Shown here: piece by piece, positions 1 to 13,634 of the stretch
Layout: each line of letters opens with the position of its first letter
Numbering within the stretch: position 1 is the stretch's first letter
From: Lagopus muta
Taxonomy: Eukaryota > Chordata > Aves > Galliformes > Phasianidae
Direction: 5' to 3'
Assembly: GCF_023343835.1 (NCBI RefSeq)
Contig: NC_064436.1
Coordinates: 48,769,883-48,833,882, forward strand
DNA length: 64,000 bases
Made by a program: the position numbers and the translations under genes
Notes under the pieces: generated by a model
Told to the model about the DNA's origin: nothing
Databases searched by the model: none
The model's input: only the letters and a program-made list of their open reading frames with translations

Positions 1-964
<964 letters not shown>

Positions 965-1288
965 GCGGCGGCGGCGGCGGCCCCTCCCGCTCCGCGGTCC
1001 CCGCCGCCCCGCCGTAACCATCCGGGCCGCGCCCGGCCCGGCCCGGCACCCCCGCGCCCCGCGCCCCGCCCGGCCCGACGGCGGGGCCGCCAAGCGACGC
1101 GACCGCGGGCTCCGGCGGGGAGGCGGCAGGCGGGGAGCCGGGGCCGGGACCGCCAGCCCGCGGGGCTCGAACCTCCCCGCCTCCCGCCCGGGCCACCAAG
1201 TGTCTTCTCCCCCTGCCCGCCCCTCCGCCCCCGCCGCCCCGTGCCGCCGTCCCCGGGCCGCGGCCGGGGCCCCGCTCGGCGGGCGAGT

Positions 1289-1331
1289 TGTATTTATTAT
1301 GAAATATTAATTATTATTAATTATTATTATC
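1289..1331 (+). promoter_or_regulatory. AU-rich / ATTA-rich element in PHOX2B 3' UTR
   Basis: It contains TATTTATTATG and repeated TTATTAATTATTATTA units. At RNA level TATTTAT is an AU-rich-element core that can affect mRNA stability. At DNA level the repeated ATTA/TAAT units are homeodomain-type motifs. Which of these matters cannot be told from sequence. Confidence 0.45.
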
Positions 1332-1656
1332 CCACGGTTCCCGCAGTTTTTAGGCATCTCCGTTAGGGTTTTCTAATTTTGTTTGAAGAGGCACAAAGTA
1401 TAGCTCTTAGTTGAATGTTGGCAGGTATGCTTTCTCTTTTTCTGTGTCTTTCTACGACTGTGTTCCGTGACCCAGCTGTATAGTGTTATATCAGTACAGA
1501 CGTGTCTAGTTGGCCGTATGAATAACGTTTTCCCTTCTCGTAGTCTCTATGGCGTGTCTTTATGGAGAAGTAAGGTTCTCACGGGTTCCGTTCCCTTTGC
1601 GTTTAGCGAGGCCCCCGTTCAGGCCATGGGATCTTTCTGTTCTCAGTTGCATGTCG

Positions 1657-1660
1657 TCTC

Positions 1661-1712
<52 letters not shown>

Positions 1713-1718
1713 TTTTTT
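1657..1718 (+). repeat. Polypyrimidine tract, (TTTTC)n passing into poly-T
   Basis: About 62 bases contain only T and C: several TTTTC units, then a run of 12 T, a C, and a longer T run. It lies in the PHOX2B 3' UTR in the sense orientation, so the mRNA would carry a long U/C tract, a typical binding site for PTB-like proteins. Confidence 0.9.
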
Positions 1719-1882
1719 GCCTTCCTGTTGGAATATGTTTGTGAGCATAATCGTCATAAATTATGTTCAGGATTTTCAGATTTATTTATATGTGGTTCAA
1801 ATGAATGCTTCTATTTAAAAGGGGAAATATTTCTACATGTGCATATAGTTTTCCAAGAGTGTACCATTAATTGATCGTTGAT

Positions 1883-1888
1883 AATAAA
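1883..1888 (+). terminator. PHOX2B: Candidate PHOX2B polyadenylation signal AATAAA
   Basis: This is a canonical hexamer about 920 bases after the stop codon, in an A-rich context. A GC-rich region follows within 40 bases. The downstream GT-rich element is weak, so another site could be used. Confidence 0.5.
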
Positions 1889-2030
1889 AACCAAAAGCAA
1901 ATACGGCACCGCAGCTCTCCTGACTCATTGCCCTTCGGGGCGCGCTGGGGCCGGGATTGGTTTGATGGAGGACGTCGGGATCGAGACAGAGCCGCGTCCG
2001 CACCAGGAAGGCCAGAACCGCGGTTCCATC

Positions 2031-2064
2031 ATTAGGCCCTAATTATGCCGTTATTAATTAGCGG
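2031..2064. promoter_or_regulatory. Cluster of homeodomain-type ATTA motifs
   Basis: In 34 bases there are four ATTA/TAAT cores: CATTAGG, CTAATTATG and TTATTAATTAGC. They are arranged as closely spaced, partly inverted sites within otherwise GC-rich DNA. Paired-like homeodomains such as PHOX2B bind TAAT pairs. Regulation of PHOX2B by itself through this site is an inference only. Confidence 0.35.
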
Positions 2065-5000
2065 CAGACGGGCTGGTTGGGGGCGCAGGGCGGAAGATGC
2101 GTCAGCTCTGACCTTTTGTAGCTGCCTCGGCCCTCGGAAACGGCCAAAATTAAGCGATATACGTTAACATTAAAAACTGGGGAACAAAGCGCAGATCGCC
2201 CCTTCAGACAGAGCTGCCGCGCCCTCGGGCTGCCCGCACCGACCCGCGGAAGGCGACGGCTGCTCAGTGCCCGGGGCACAGCCGGGAGCTGCCGCGGCCT
2301 CGATGGGGCGGGCTGAGAGCGGCCCCAGCACTGCCCCGGGACAGCCCCGCACCCCCCCGCCCCCGGGGGCACCGCGGGGTGAGCAGCGGGAACGGCGGGA
2401 CACTGAACCCTGCCTGACTCTGTCTGGGGGAGGGGAGTGGTGGGGGTCTGGCTGAGGAGCGAATGTGGCAGAGGCAACCCCATGAAGTGCAAGAGTGAGT
2501 GGGGAGAGAGTGCCACAGCCAAACGCAGCCAGGAAAGTGGGACCAGTGCTGCTTCACTAAAGAAAATAGAACTGTTTTAAAATGCTGCAGTAAAACATGC
2601 AGTCTATTTTCCGGAGGAAAACAAAAACAAAACCAAAACAAAGCAAAAGCTCAACCCTGTATGCATTTCTTGAATATACGATTTGTTGTAATGTAGCTCG
2701 TTTTTGCTGTTTTCTACTTTCTTTCAAAAGCCATTTTGGATGTAAGCACAGCTGTGTTTAGGACTTCCCTGGTCTGGCTCGGGATTGCGGTGCTGCTGGT
2801 GGCAACGGATGGTGGCAAATGGTGGCAAGGCTTCCCTCTGAGAATGCAGCAGCACTTGTGTTGGCCCTACCACGAGTCCTGTACCTACTGCTACCATTTC
2901 ACAGCATGCATTCATGGCTTGCTTCCGTGAGGAGGTGACATCATACTATGTCTTTGGGTACTTCTTGTCACCTGTTCTTTATTTTGTCTCTAAAACTTGG
3001 AGTTTGCTCCATACAGAGGCTTCAGCTTCTGCACATTGAGTCCAGATCTGTTTCTGCTAGGCCAAAGATCATTCTCACTCCTAATTTTTACTGCACTGAA
3101 AGCTGATTTACATCCTGATCTACCTTAGTCCTGACTAACTAAGTAGGTTGTGAGTTTAAATCCTCCCATATTCCCTCATTAAGGTTCAAACTTTGAAAAT
3201 CTTTTCCAGAGCCATAACAACTTAAGCCTTAAGTTGTTACTGCAGCCTTAAGTGCTGCAGTGTCTCTCAGTAATGGTTCACGCAGTGCAAAAATCACCTC
3301 TCTCTGACTGATTACGGTTCTGCATTTATGCAGCAAAGCTTTTCCCTAGTCCTTCTGCCATGCTGGAATGTTCTGTCTGGCCAATTAATCCAACTGAACC
3401 CTAAAGCCTTTCTCCAACCATTGCTTCTCATGTACTGGTCACCACCAGTCAGCCACGCAGGGACCACAGGCCACATGGGATGCACCTTTCCAAGCACCAG
3501 CATGCAGATACATTCACAAACCTTAGTGTCTGTTCAGGCAGGTAGAGGTGGATGGTTTGAAAATGCACAAAACTTGTTGCTCCAGCCTCTTAGGAGAGGA
3601 GCCCTGGCCAGAAGATGCCACATGGCTGCTGTGCAGTGAGAGCCACAGGGGTGAGCTGCTCCCAACCTTGAAGAACAGCTCCAGGCAGAGTGATGGGGCA
3701 AGTCAGAGGATGCTCTAGTGCAGAAGCAGGGTAAGGTTTGTGACTGGTGTTCTGACCCTCCTCACTGTATTCCAATAAAAAGCAGTTTGTCTGAGAGTCA
3801 AGCATCAACCCAGTATGAACACATCGCTTCTTGAAGAGTTCAAAGACAGATCTGCATGGCCAGTATGGTGAGTTCAGACATCTTTGCAGCAACTGCAGTG
3901 TTTTGTTTTCTGCTCTTCTAAATTCCAGGACCAGAGTTCAGCCCTTACACTGCACCCAACTCTGGGCAGTTCTACATGTGCTGTCACTTCCTGCTCTCCA
4001 ATACATACATTTTGTATGATGAGCCTCTGAGATGGATGGAGGACACTGCAAAAATTAATTTTGCTAGTATAGAACATACAGATGTCATGAAGGAACACTG
4101 CAATTAATTAAAAAGTAATTTTCACTGAGAAACAAGGGTATTTAAATGGTTTAATCTTTACATATCTATATGTCTTTAATAAAGTTATCAAACATTATTA
4201 TCAATTTTTCATGTTTTAAGAGTCAAACATTACTCTGCAGACCCCCTTCATGATCCATAAAGCAGAGCAGTCCTACAAGGGCCACCCTACGTAGTGGGAT
4301 CAGATGCCTTCTGCTCCTTTCACCAGTTTTGTTTGGCCCTTTATCAGCTGGCATCTGACAACTGCTAGGAAATTCATTGGAGCACTACAAAAATCCCTCT
4401 GCTCCTTAGAAGACCAGCTTTTCTCTTTGTACTTTGCACGAGACGCCATGAGATGGGACAAGGCAGAACCTGAGAGAAATCCATCTCACTGTGTGGGTTT
4501 TCATCCAGCAACAGCTCAAGGAACTTCAGCTCATGCTCCCATTTCCTTGGAGGAAAATTCCCATGGAGAGAGGAAATCATCACCAGAGCTGACTCTCTCT
4601 GTGACTGTTACACTGACACAGAATCACGACTTTTGCATGTGAAGAGGAATGTCATTTCTCACTGCTGCTGCATGCTGAGGTGAGGGTCCTTCCTGCTCCC
4701 TTCTGAAATGGAGTCAATTACTGAGGTTTCAAGTGGCTAAGAGGAAGAAGATTGAATGCAAACAGGTTATTAGCAGTGAGAAGTGTAGGTGGGAGGAGAT
4801 GTGCCTGTCCAGGACTCTGAAATGGAGCATCTGCATAAGGGCCTGGCCAGCCACCGGGGTACTACCAGCTGCGGGCAGACCTGCAGCAGTGCTGCCTGCT
4901 GGGTTGTTCCACAGGAAAGAACCAGAGTATTTTACCCGTAGGAGACCTGATCTACCCAGGAATCAAAGCACAGCTTCCATGCGGTGTGTACTAAGCACCT

Positions 5001-8000
5001 GAGGAGTCAGTCTGCTTCCCAGATCTTCTCCCAGGAGGGTGCTGCTGGGACCCCTGCAGAGAACACCATGCTCATCAGGGTTCAGCTTCAGCCAGGCCCA
5101 CGTTCCGTGTCTCCTCAGCAACACTGGGAGCTGGGAGAGCTGCTACACAGAGCAGCTGTAATTCTCGTTGAGGTGTGTCATCGTGTTAACAGAATCAGAT
5201 GCAACACGCAGTAACACAGATACACCACAGTCTGTCACCAGGTGCGGGTTATTCTACCTAGATTTTTTGCATGTAGGGTCTGACAAAGCAGTTCAAAATA
5301 ACCTCCTCAGATCAGTGCTGTCAGGAGAACTCGAACTACTGATCTCACTGCATCACACTGCTTCTGGAAGCAGCTGCCACTATAATGCTCCTGCTGTGCT
5401 GCCTTAGGAGGGTTCCCAACATGGGTGAGCTCTGACAAGAGCCAACACCAGGGGTAGTGCTGCAGACAAAATGCCCCAAAATCCAGTACACCAGCACTCT
5501 CTCTAATTCCAAAGTTACATATGTCCTTTACAAATCTTTATCCAATCACATATTAACTTCCCTCCACAAATCAGGTGTCCTTATCCAATGACATCTTTGC
5601 ACAAGCAAAACCCTGTGCAGACACCTCTACCTCCTAGGGACCCTGGACAGTGCTCCCAGGGACTGCTGACAGCATACAAGTGTGCAGAGAAAGCCAACTC
5701 CTGTCTTTTCTGCATACCTCTTCCTTCAGAGATGCCTGTGTTCAGAACCTTATAACATCAAGAATAAGGTATGTTTGTTCCAAGAACCATGAATTGCTCA
5801 TATAATGGGGGGGAAAAATCTATACATTATCATAAGGCAGTGTGATCATTTCTGCCTGAGTGAGAGGCAGGCTTAGTATAGGTAAAAGGAGGTGCTTCAA
5901 CCCTCAAATAATCAGGCTGAGACCCATCACTATGAAGATTTGTTCAGGGGAAGATTGCAGCTGGATTCTGTGAACAGCTGAATGTTGAGTAAGAATGTAC
6001 AGCCAGTACAGTCAGGGCTAATAAAAGCTTCTAAAGCTGATATAAACCCATCCATTTCAAGGTTTAAGCCAACTTCAACTTATTAAAGGTGAGACCTTCA
6101 AGAAGTATTTCCTTCCCAAAACATGTTTGTGTGCTTTTTTTTTTTTTTTTCCCCTAAAATCATCTTCTGTTACTCAATTCCAGAAACAATTTTCCACGCT
6201 GTAGATCACAAATATCAGGCAGTGCTGCGTTTCTGTATTTAACAGTAAATGAAAGCACGTCCACCCAAATTTGCTTCATTTACATCTCTCCATTGTCTTG
6301 CAGGGCTGGCAGCAGTCCTGTCTGCCTCCACAGGGTCAGTTTCAGCTCAGGAGAAAGTACACTGCACAGCTGAAGTCAAATACTCATGCCTGCAAAGTAA
6401 TTCATTTTTCCTATTATTACCGATTGCTTCCATTGATCAGTACTTTCACCGCTGCATACCACTAATACATTTAAATGCCAATGTGGGAATTAATTATTCT
6501 CATGTATTTCCTTCAGAAGATCATGAAATCAAACTTTTTTCCTGAGATTTTGAGACGTGTACAAAAATTCATGTCCAGATTTATCTTTAAAATTGTTCAG
6601 AATCGGTCGTACAAAACCTTGTATGCTTAAAATAATTCTGAACAACTTTCTTTCTCAGGTATTTTTACGAAAATATTTTGAAGTACTAAGAATGAAAAAA
6701 AATCACTCGAATACTGCAGTGAAAACCTGTAATTTCTAAATCTTTACTTGTGAGTTCTGAACAAAAGGAGTCTTTCTAAGCAATGAAAAATACTAATGAT
6801 ACAAGAGATGATTCAATTATATAACTGTGTATTGTAATTCTCAGTGCTTTATAAAAGGCAAAATTCAGATATGCTATACAATAAATTATCATTAAGACGA
6901 GACTACGGTTTGGTCTAATAGAATCCCATTATTTAGAAATGGATGAAGAAACCCTATTAGATTATATAGTTAATTTTCTGCCAGTGCTGAGGTCACTGCT
7001 CTTTCACTCTCGGGCTGGCCTACGTGAAAACTGTTGGTACAGCTGAGCATCTTCTTGTGCAGTGGGGTTTTGGAAATAAAGGGGAGCTCTGTGTGGACCA
7101 TCACTTCCATCAAGGAATGAAAATAACTATGCTGGACAAGACATCTTCATATATTATTTTAAAGAAGAAGAAAATCTACTCCCACTGTGGGGACAAATGC
7201 ACCAATGGCAACACAACCCCATCAACAGGTACAGGAGGATTAGGGGCCAACCTGGCCAACAACACTGCTGGGCTCTACCATTAAGCACAGAGCAGTCACT
7301 GTGGCAGGCTGCCTCCTCTTGCTCCTCAGCCCATGAGTGTGAGCTCTCAGGGCTCAGCTGCAGCTTCATTCCCATTCCCCAGATCTGTTCCCCTCAAGAG
7401 GGCCACCTTTTCCCCCCAGTAATAAATTAGCCACAAGGGCTGTGTTCTCTGGAGGGGCTGTCACACAGTACTTGTACTCTCCCAGCACAGCAGTTCCAGG
7501 ACAAGAAGAGCACAGATTTCAGCCGGTGGTATCTTATCATCCAGGGAGGAGCAGTTCTCCCATTTCATTCTGATACAGTGACAACTTTTTCTGCAGGGAC
7601 ACAAAAGCTGAGTACATGTCCTTCAAAGAGCATCAAATTTTTCTCAGGGAAAAGTGCACCAGGAATATGACTTATCCCACCCTGTTTTAACTAATTCTTC
7701 TCTCATTGTTATCATGCTGCTTCCACTAGAAACGTCTGTGAGGCCCCAGGTGATGCCCTGCAGGGAGATGCAAAGAGAGCTCTCCAAGTGCCTGAACAGC
7801 CCATGGATATCAACAAACATGGGCTGCTAGCAGCCCCCACCTGTGCTTCAGACAGCTGGGAAAGGAGCAAGTGTGAGTGAGGTGCTTCAGTCTGGTGGCA
7901 CCTCTGCAATGGGATCTGTGGAATTAACAAACTCATCATTAACCACACTGAGGGCTGGACATACTGAAATGATTACTTGCTGTCAGTGTTTCCAAGAGAA

Positions 8001-10200
8001 CTGAGAAATAAATTTTGTACAGTGCCATGTTGGAAGGCACAAGTCACTGTGTTCTGGAGTTAGGCAAGAAATGGGTGTAAAAAAGAATTGGATACTGCTA
8101 ATGGGTGTAACTCAACAAGGACACCACACCAAGGTGATGTGCTGAAGAAATAGCTACAAAAGTTGCCTTATTTTATCGTCACGATGTGATTTATTTTTGT
8201 AACCAAAGTCCTAGCTGGACAGTTGTCTCACCAGCATAGATCTCAAACAAAAGAGATGGTACTGAGGTAAAACTGATAGAAAAGAAGATCTGAACAATTA
8301 TACAAAGCAGATAAGCCATTAACTGCTGCCAGGATCCAAGGATGTGCTCTGCAGGACATTCAGGCTGCAGCTGTCATTAAGGCGATCCTGAGTCATTCTG
8401 GTGCAGAGCAGAACACTAACATTGGGAAAAGTGCATCTGTAAGAGCTTCTGGGCAGCCTGGGTTCAGGCTGGTGTCTGCCGCAGGTTGGGGCTGAAGTAT
8501 CTTTGGGATTTGGGGCTGTGAGACAGAATTCACTTGTCTTTTCTTTCTTTCTTTTTTTTTTTTTTTCCTATTATGTTTAACAGGCTCTCACCTGGAAGCA
8601 TCATCACATCTGGCTAATGATTTCAACCTGCTTTTCCACACTGCATCACCTGTAGGAAGGTGACAGTGGAGAAATTACATTTATCTGATAAATTAAGTGC
8701 AAGAAACAATACATGTGGCCAGTTTGTTCAACTGATCCAGAGAGCTCGCTGCAAGGTAGGAAGAGCAGTAGCATGTGCTGCCCCAAGAAAACTGCTGATG
8801 CTCTTTAGTGTTCCTGAACCACCCTGAAATCGCACACAGGGGGCTTTTAAATAAGCACTCATGCAGCATCACTCCTGGCTGCAAGCTCATTCCTCTTCCA
8901 GCAGTACTGCAGTGTGCTCCTTGGGGCTTTTTGTTAGCTGTGAGGTGACTGAAGGAACAAATTGTGAATATCTAGAGTGAATGGGATATTCCCTCCCTGA
9001 AGAGAGACGTTTTAAGTGTCAACTAATAATTTTTAAAATACTTTGGTGAAAATATCCGACGTGTTTAGTTTTATTTTCACTGATCCATTTGAAATAATTA
9101 AATCCATCAGTCTTTTTCAGAAAGCGAATTATTGTCACAGCCTCACAGCACCAATTTATTACCCAGGGTAATAATCTTGGCCAAAATGCCTATTTCAGCT
9201 CTTGAATAAGGGCTTGGTTCACATGTCCAATGCCCTGTGCAAGAGAATTAGCAGAAACTCATCTCAATGTGGTTTCAAAAGAGGAAACTAAGCAGACAGC
9301 CTTGTTAATTTAGCATATAGACTTGGAATAAAGCACAACATCCATCATCTCTTGAAATTCAATTAAAAATTGGTCTTGTGTCCAAGGAAAAGGAGCCAAT
9401 TTTCTTCTGGAAGCAGAGCCTTGGAAGATCACTAAAACCCTTAATGGTTCTTTCATTGTGGGAGCCAACATGAAAGGAAATCAGTTTGGGAGTTCAGATT
9501 ACCCCTCCCATTAAGAGCCAGACCCTGTACAGGCGGGCCCCTGGCTGCTGGTGATGCTCCCTGCCTGCACAGATACAGAGCTCTGGTTCCTGCTCTTCCT
9601 CCAGGCCCTCCCACTGCCATGGCTGAGGCCACACTGCCTGGCTCCATGCACTGCACTGCAGCCCGTGTCCTCCTGCTGCCACGGTGGTAAAAAGATGCTT
9701 GCAAACATGTGCTGAGATTTAATACCTTGGGAAAGGGAAGCCTGAAAATATGTTAACAAGATTTTCAGCATTAAAAACAATTTTGTTTCAGATTTCAGCT
9801 GTTAAACATCTTAATTTGTTTTGCTTTTTACTCCAGTACCATAATGCTAATAAACTCTGACAGCCTGTGACTCTGCAATGAGGAGGTTTCTCAAACCAAT
9901 CTCTTTACTTGAAATCTGATTTACAAAGCCTCAGTCCTTCAGCTGGATGGCAGCAGTTGCATCAATGGCTCGACATAGGAGCACACGTTGAGCGTCTTAG
10001 GGGAGGGACATCTTTTGCTTGTGTGCTTGTTTTCTTCTAGTGGAGCTAGAGGATTTGCTGAGATGAACTAATTTTCTTAACCCTATGGTATCCTCCTGTA
10101 TCAGTAAACCCCTCCTAATAATTGCTGTCATGCTGTGTTTGCTACACTCCAAAAGAAATAGCGGATATTCTTCTAGAACAAGCATAGAACTCTTGGTGCA

Positions 10201-10264
10201 CAATATAGGTAGCGTCCATGCAGTTTATTTTTCAATATAGGTAGCGTCCATGCAGTTTATTTTT
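10201..10264. repeat. Perfect 32-bp tandem duplication
   Basis: The 32-base unit beginning CAATATAGGTAGCGTCC and ending TTTATTTTT occurs twice in a row (10201-10232 and 10233-10264) with no mismatch. It overlaps no gene or known repeat family that I recognise. Confidence 0.95.
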
Positions 10265-10511
10265 AGGTTTTATCATGCTTTTTATGGTATTCTTCTGTTT
10301 TTGGTTAGTTCAGAAAGCTTCTGGACCCCCATGTTCTCATCTCAGCCCTGCCTTGGTTGGCTTCTCCTTGCTACTGATATGTCAGACTACTTGCTGGCCA
10401 ATGTTGAGACACCAGGGCCATCTGCTCCAGCTGTGGCCAGTCCCAGCCTCATGTGGGTCATCATCTTCCTGTGAAAACAGGGATTTGTACTGTGAGAAGT
10501 GCATATGATGG

Positions 10512-10648
10512 CTTTTCACAGGATGGCTGAGGTGCAAAGGGACATTTGGGTCTACCTGGCCCAATTCCTGCTCCAGCAGGGACACCCAGGGCAGCGTGCC
10601 TAGGCCCATGTCCAGGTGGCTTTTAGAGCTCTCCAAGGATTGAGATAT
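10512..10648 (-). mobile_element. CR1 LINE fragment (3' part, antisense)
   Basis: Read on the - strand this matches the 3' region of avian CR1. On the + strand the recognisable pieces are CACAGGATGGCTGAGG, CTCCAGCAGGGACACCCAGG, CCATGTCCAGGTGGCTTTT and CTCCAAGGATTGAGA. It is a short, diverged, 5'-truncated copy with no open frame. The boundaries are approximate. Confidence 0.8.
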
Positions 10649-12546
10649 TATATCAGAAAACCCTGCAAAGCAAGCATGAACAATACCAGACAAACACAAA
10701 TGTCTGCTCTCCAAGGTGTTCATTCAGATTTCTGCTTGCTTTTGACTCCATGCTGAAGAGGCTGGGTGCTCAGGTATTGTGGTACTTAAAATTGTTCAGA
10801 ATCTTGTCCAAATTGTGTTGGCTTACTGCAGTGCAAAGGAAACAACTGATATTGTATTCAGGCTGCAGCTCACTGTCAAAATGGGGACAACTGTTAAAAC
10901 TGCAAACCAGTGGAAGGATGTTGTAGGATTTATTTTCTTTCCATGATGAAAGGTGTGAGGGCAGACAGTGGAGAAATGCATCTTACCACGTTGTCCTTGC
11001 TAGACACAGGGATCTAATAAAAATTATCAATGCAGCATGCATGCAGCTTTGCCAGACTGGTGCTGCTTCAGTTATTGATATGGTCCTACAGGAGTTCCCA
11101 CTACAGGCAGTGGCTGCTTGCAACTCTCCAAAGCCCATCAGGCAGATGCCATACTTATTGTTGGCCCCTTTTCCTAATTGGGATTGGACAGCAATAAGGT
11201 GAAAAATGCTGCATTGATAAATTGGGAAGAATTTCTGCCCTAATAGCAGAACGCCTGGCATCTGAGGGGAGGTTGGTGACTGGCCCAGGCCTCTTCCTCC
11301 CCTACACCTCCCACCGCCATCAGCACAGCATCCCCAGCACTCTGCCTTTGCCTCACCAAGCATCCATCAGGCGTTCATCATCTGAAGAGATGATGCAAGT
11401 CCTGCAAGTGGAACTACAAGCATCCTGAGGAGTACTTCCAAGTACATATTCTATGATGTCTCACATTACACAAAAATACGTCCTTTAGGAGATTAATGAT
11501 GCTGTGAGGCAGCAGTATATGTGCCATGCCCTGCTGAGCATGACATCCCACCCTCAGGTACTGGGTACACACATGTAATTGTTTTCTGTTGCAAAAGACT
11601 TCTCCCAACAGCAGCACTCATGCTCTCTCAGATAGAATTAATACAGAAAATTTTCTTGTTTGCAGAGAATACTGATCTTCATAGTTTACACCGCCGAACC
11701 TCTTAAGGACTAGAATGATGGCTCATTTCTGGTGATTCTGAAGCTCCCATAGTTCCCAGAGACGTGGGTGGCGTATCTCTATCCCCATGCTTGTCACTGG
11801 AGCAGTGTGTTATCCATAATCAGAAGTGACAGAGAAAAGGAATTTTTTCAAATCTTATTTTCCGCTTTCTGTTGATAAATCTTATTGTTTAAGGAAAGAT
11901 TAGCATTTCTATTATTTTTTCTTTAATTTCTACAGACATGCAACCAGCCCCCAGCACATTTTAAGCAGCATGTGACCTGCTTAGAGCACATGGGTCTGTG
12001 AATCATGGATGCAGCATTAGCTAGGAGAATCTGCAGTGCCTCATACGCGGCAAAGCAGATGGACTCCACAGATGAGTTAGCAGTGACTCATCACATTGTA
12101 TCCAGTGATGGATTATTTTCACCCAAAATGATTTAAAATCCCATATGCTTTGGAGAGGATAGATCCAGTTTGGGGAGGAGGGCTCCAATGGCTCCTCCAG
12201 CAGAGTGCAGGGGCTTTGGAGCAGAGCAGCAGCAGCACTGAGGCAAGCATCCAACCTCCTTGATTCATTCATGTTATATGTTATGAAACAGATGACCAAG
12301 AAAAGTGAAAATCCCCAGCTTGCAGCCCCGCAGCACACTGTGAGGACAGTCACAGCCCAGCCGTGCCTCCTATCTCTGTTTTGGGCTCTTACTGCTCTCA
12401 AAACTTGAGCAGTTTCCAGTTTAGTCATTTCCCCTTATCAGGAAATTCAGATGAAATTACATTCCTACCGGAGGCTTTTAGTAGTGTAGCGGAGCCCTAT
12501 TCAGCCTTAAAGGAGATGCATTTTTCTGGCACTTGCTTTCCAACCC

Positions 12547-12563
12547 GGGGGGGGGGGGGGGGG
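12547..12563 (+). repeat. G17 homopolymer
   Basis: Seventeen consecutive G follow CAACCC. The run could form a G-quadruplex and is prone to length errors in sequencing. Confidence 0.9.
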
Positions 12564-12893
12564 TGACCTGATTGGTCCCAGTGCCCACAGTCCTTCCTAC
12601 CCTCACTGTGGTCGTGTCCCTGAGATAGAGCTGTTGTCACCTTGCGCTGCTGCCACCCAGTCCCCAGGAGAGCAGAGAAGAGCGATTGCCCTCCCCAAAT
12701 TCTTTGAGCACCATCTCTAACCACTGCCTGCCGTCAGGAAGGGGACCATTTGACCACATATATCACTTTGCTAAATCAGACAGCCAGAGCTGCACCTACA
12801 GCTGATTGTCACAGAGCTGAAAGCAGGCAGCAACCACTATCCCTGATGAACAGTCACCAAAGCTGTGCCCAGAAGCCTTGGTGCCAGCTCCCT

Positions 12894-12911
12894 CCCCCCC
12901 CCCCCCCCCCC
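12894..12911 (+). repeat. C18 homopolymer
   Basis: Eighteen consecutive C lie 330 bp downstream of the G17 run on the same strand, so the two are complementary. Confidence 0.9.
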
Positions 12912-13634
12912 TCAGGACACCTGGTGCACCCACAGCTCCTGGCCCTCAGCTAAGCAGAAATGGTGTAGTTCCATTAAGGCAGCTAGGATCCAGGCATCAG
13001 GATAAAAATCTACTTTTGGAAAAAATCAAATTGCCCATGCTTCTCTGTGACTCATCTAACAGTTGAGATGTGCTTCTGGCACAGAATCAAACCGGCCATC
13101 CAGAGTGCCCAGATAAAAGGAAGAGAAAGGGGCTCAGAACTTGGTGTGAGTGTTCTGCTGGTTACTGCTGAAGTAACCAGAGACTGATTGGGATCCACAA
13201 ATTAGCACATGCACAGCCAAGCACAAACTCTTAGAAATACCTAGAAACAGAATTACCCAAGCACAAGTTCAGTTCTGCAAACCTAAAGTGTTTTACTGAG
13301 CCATCATCTGAACCACAGCCCACTGCCATCAGTGAAAAGCCTTCAGAGGCTTTGGGTTCAACTCACAGCCACAACAGCCACAGGAAGCCATCTGTGCTTG
13401 CTATTTCTCACATCAGGCACACGTGCCCTTCTACATACCCTGGAGCAGTAGCCCTGGAGCTGTGTCCTTCCCCTGCATGCCTCCCTTCCTGTCCCACTCC
13501 ACTTCTGCGAGGCTCAGCCTACACCAACCATGTGGCAGCTTTTTACTGTGGGATGCTCACACCCCACAGTCGCATTTGACAAATACACCACACACAGCAC
13601 AGCAAATTAGTTACAATAAGTAAAGAGACACCAC

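Larger units (their letters stand above)
965..1905 (+). other. PHOX2B: PHOX2B 3' UTR (3' end estimated)
   Basis: The first 320 bases are extremely GC-rich. At about 1,289 the sequence switches abruptly to AT-rich and stays non-coding up to an AATAAA at 1883-1888. The end point is inferred from that signal alone, because no clear GT-rich downstream element follows it. Confidence 0.65.
1906..13634. other. PHOX2B-LIMCH1 intergenic interval
   Basis: I recognise no coding exon in these 11.7 kb. All open frames are short, without homology that I can name and without paired splice sites. The contents noted separately are an ATTA cluster, a 32-bp tandem duplication, a CR1 fragment, and G and C homopolymers. 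From 1,930 to 2,460 it is still GC-rich, the shore of the PHOX2B CpG island. Pyrimidine runs lie at about 6,137-6,155 and 8,538-8,568. Confidence 0.75.

Noticed and set aside
4733..5407. Chain of overlapping short + frames in the intergenic region
   Set aside because: No homology recognised and no consistent frame or splice sites.
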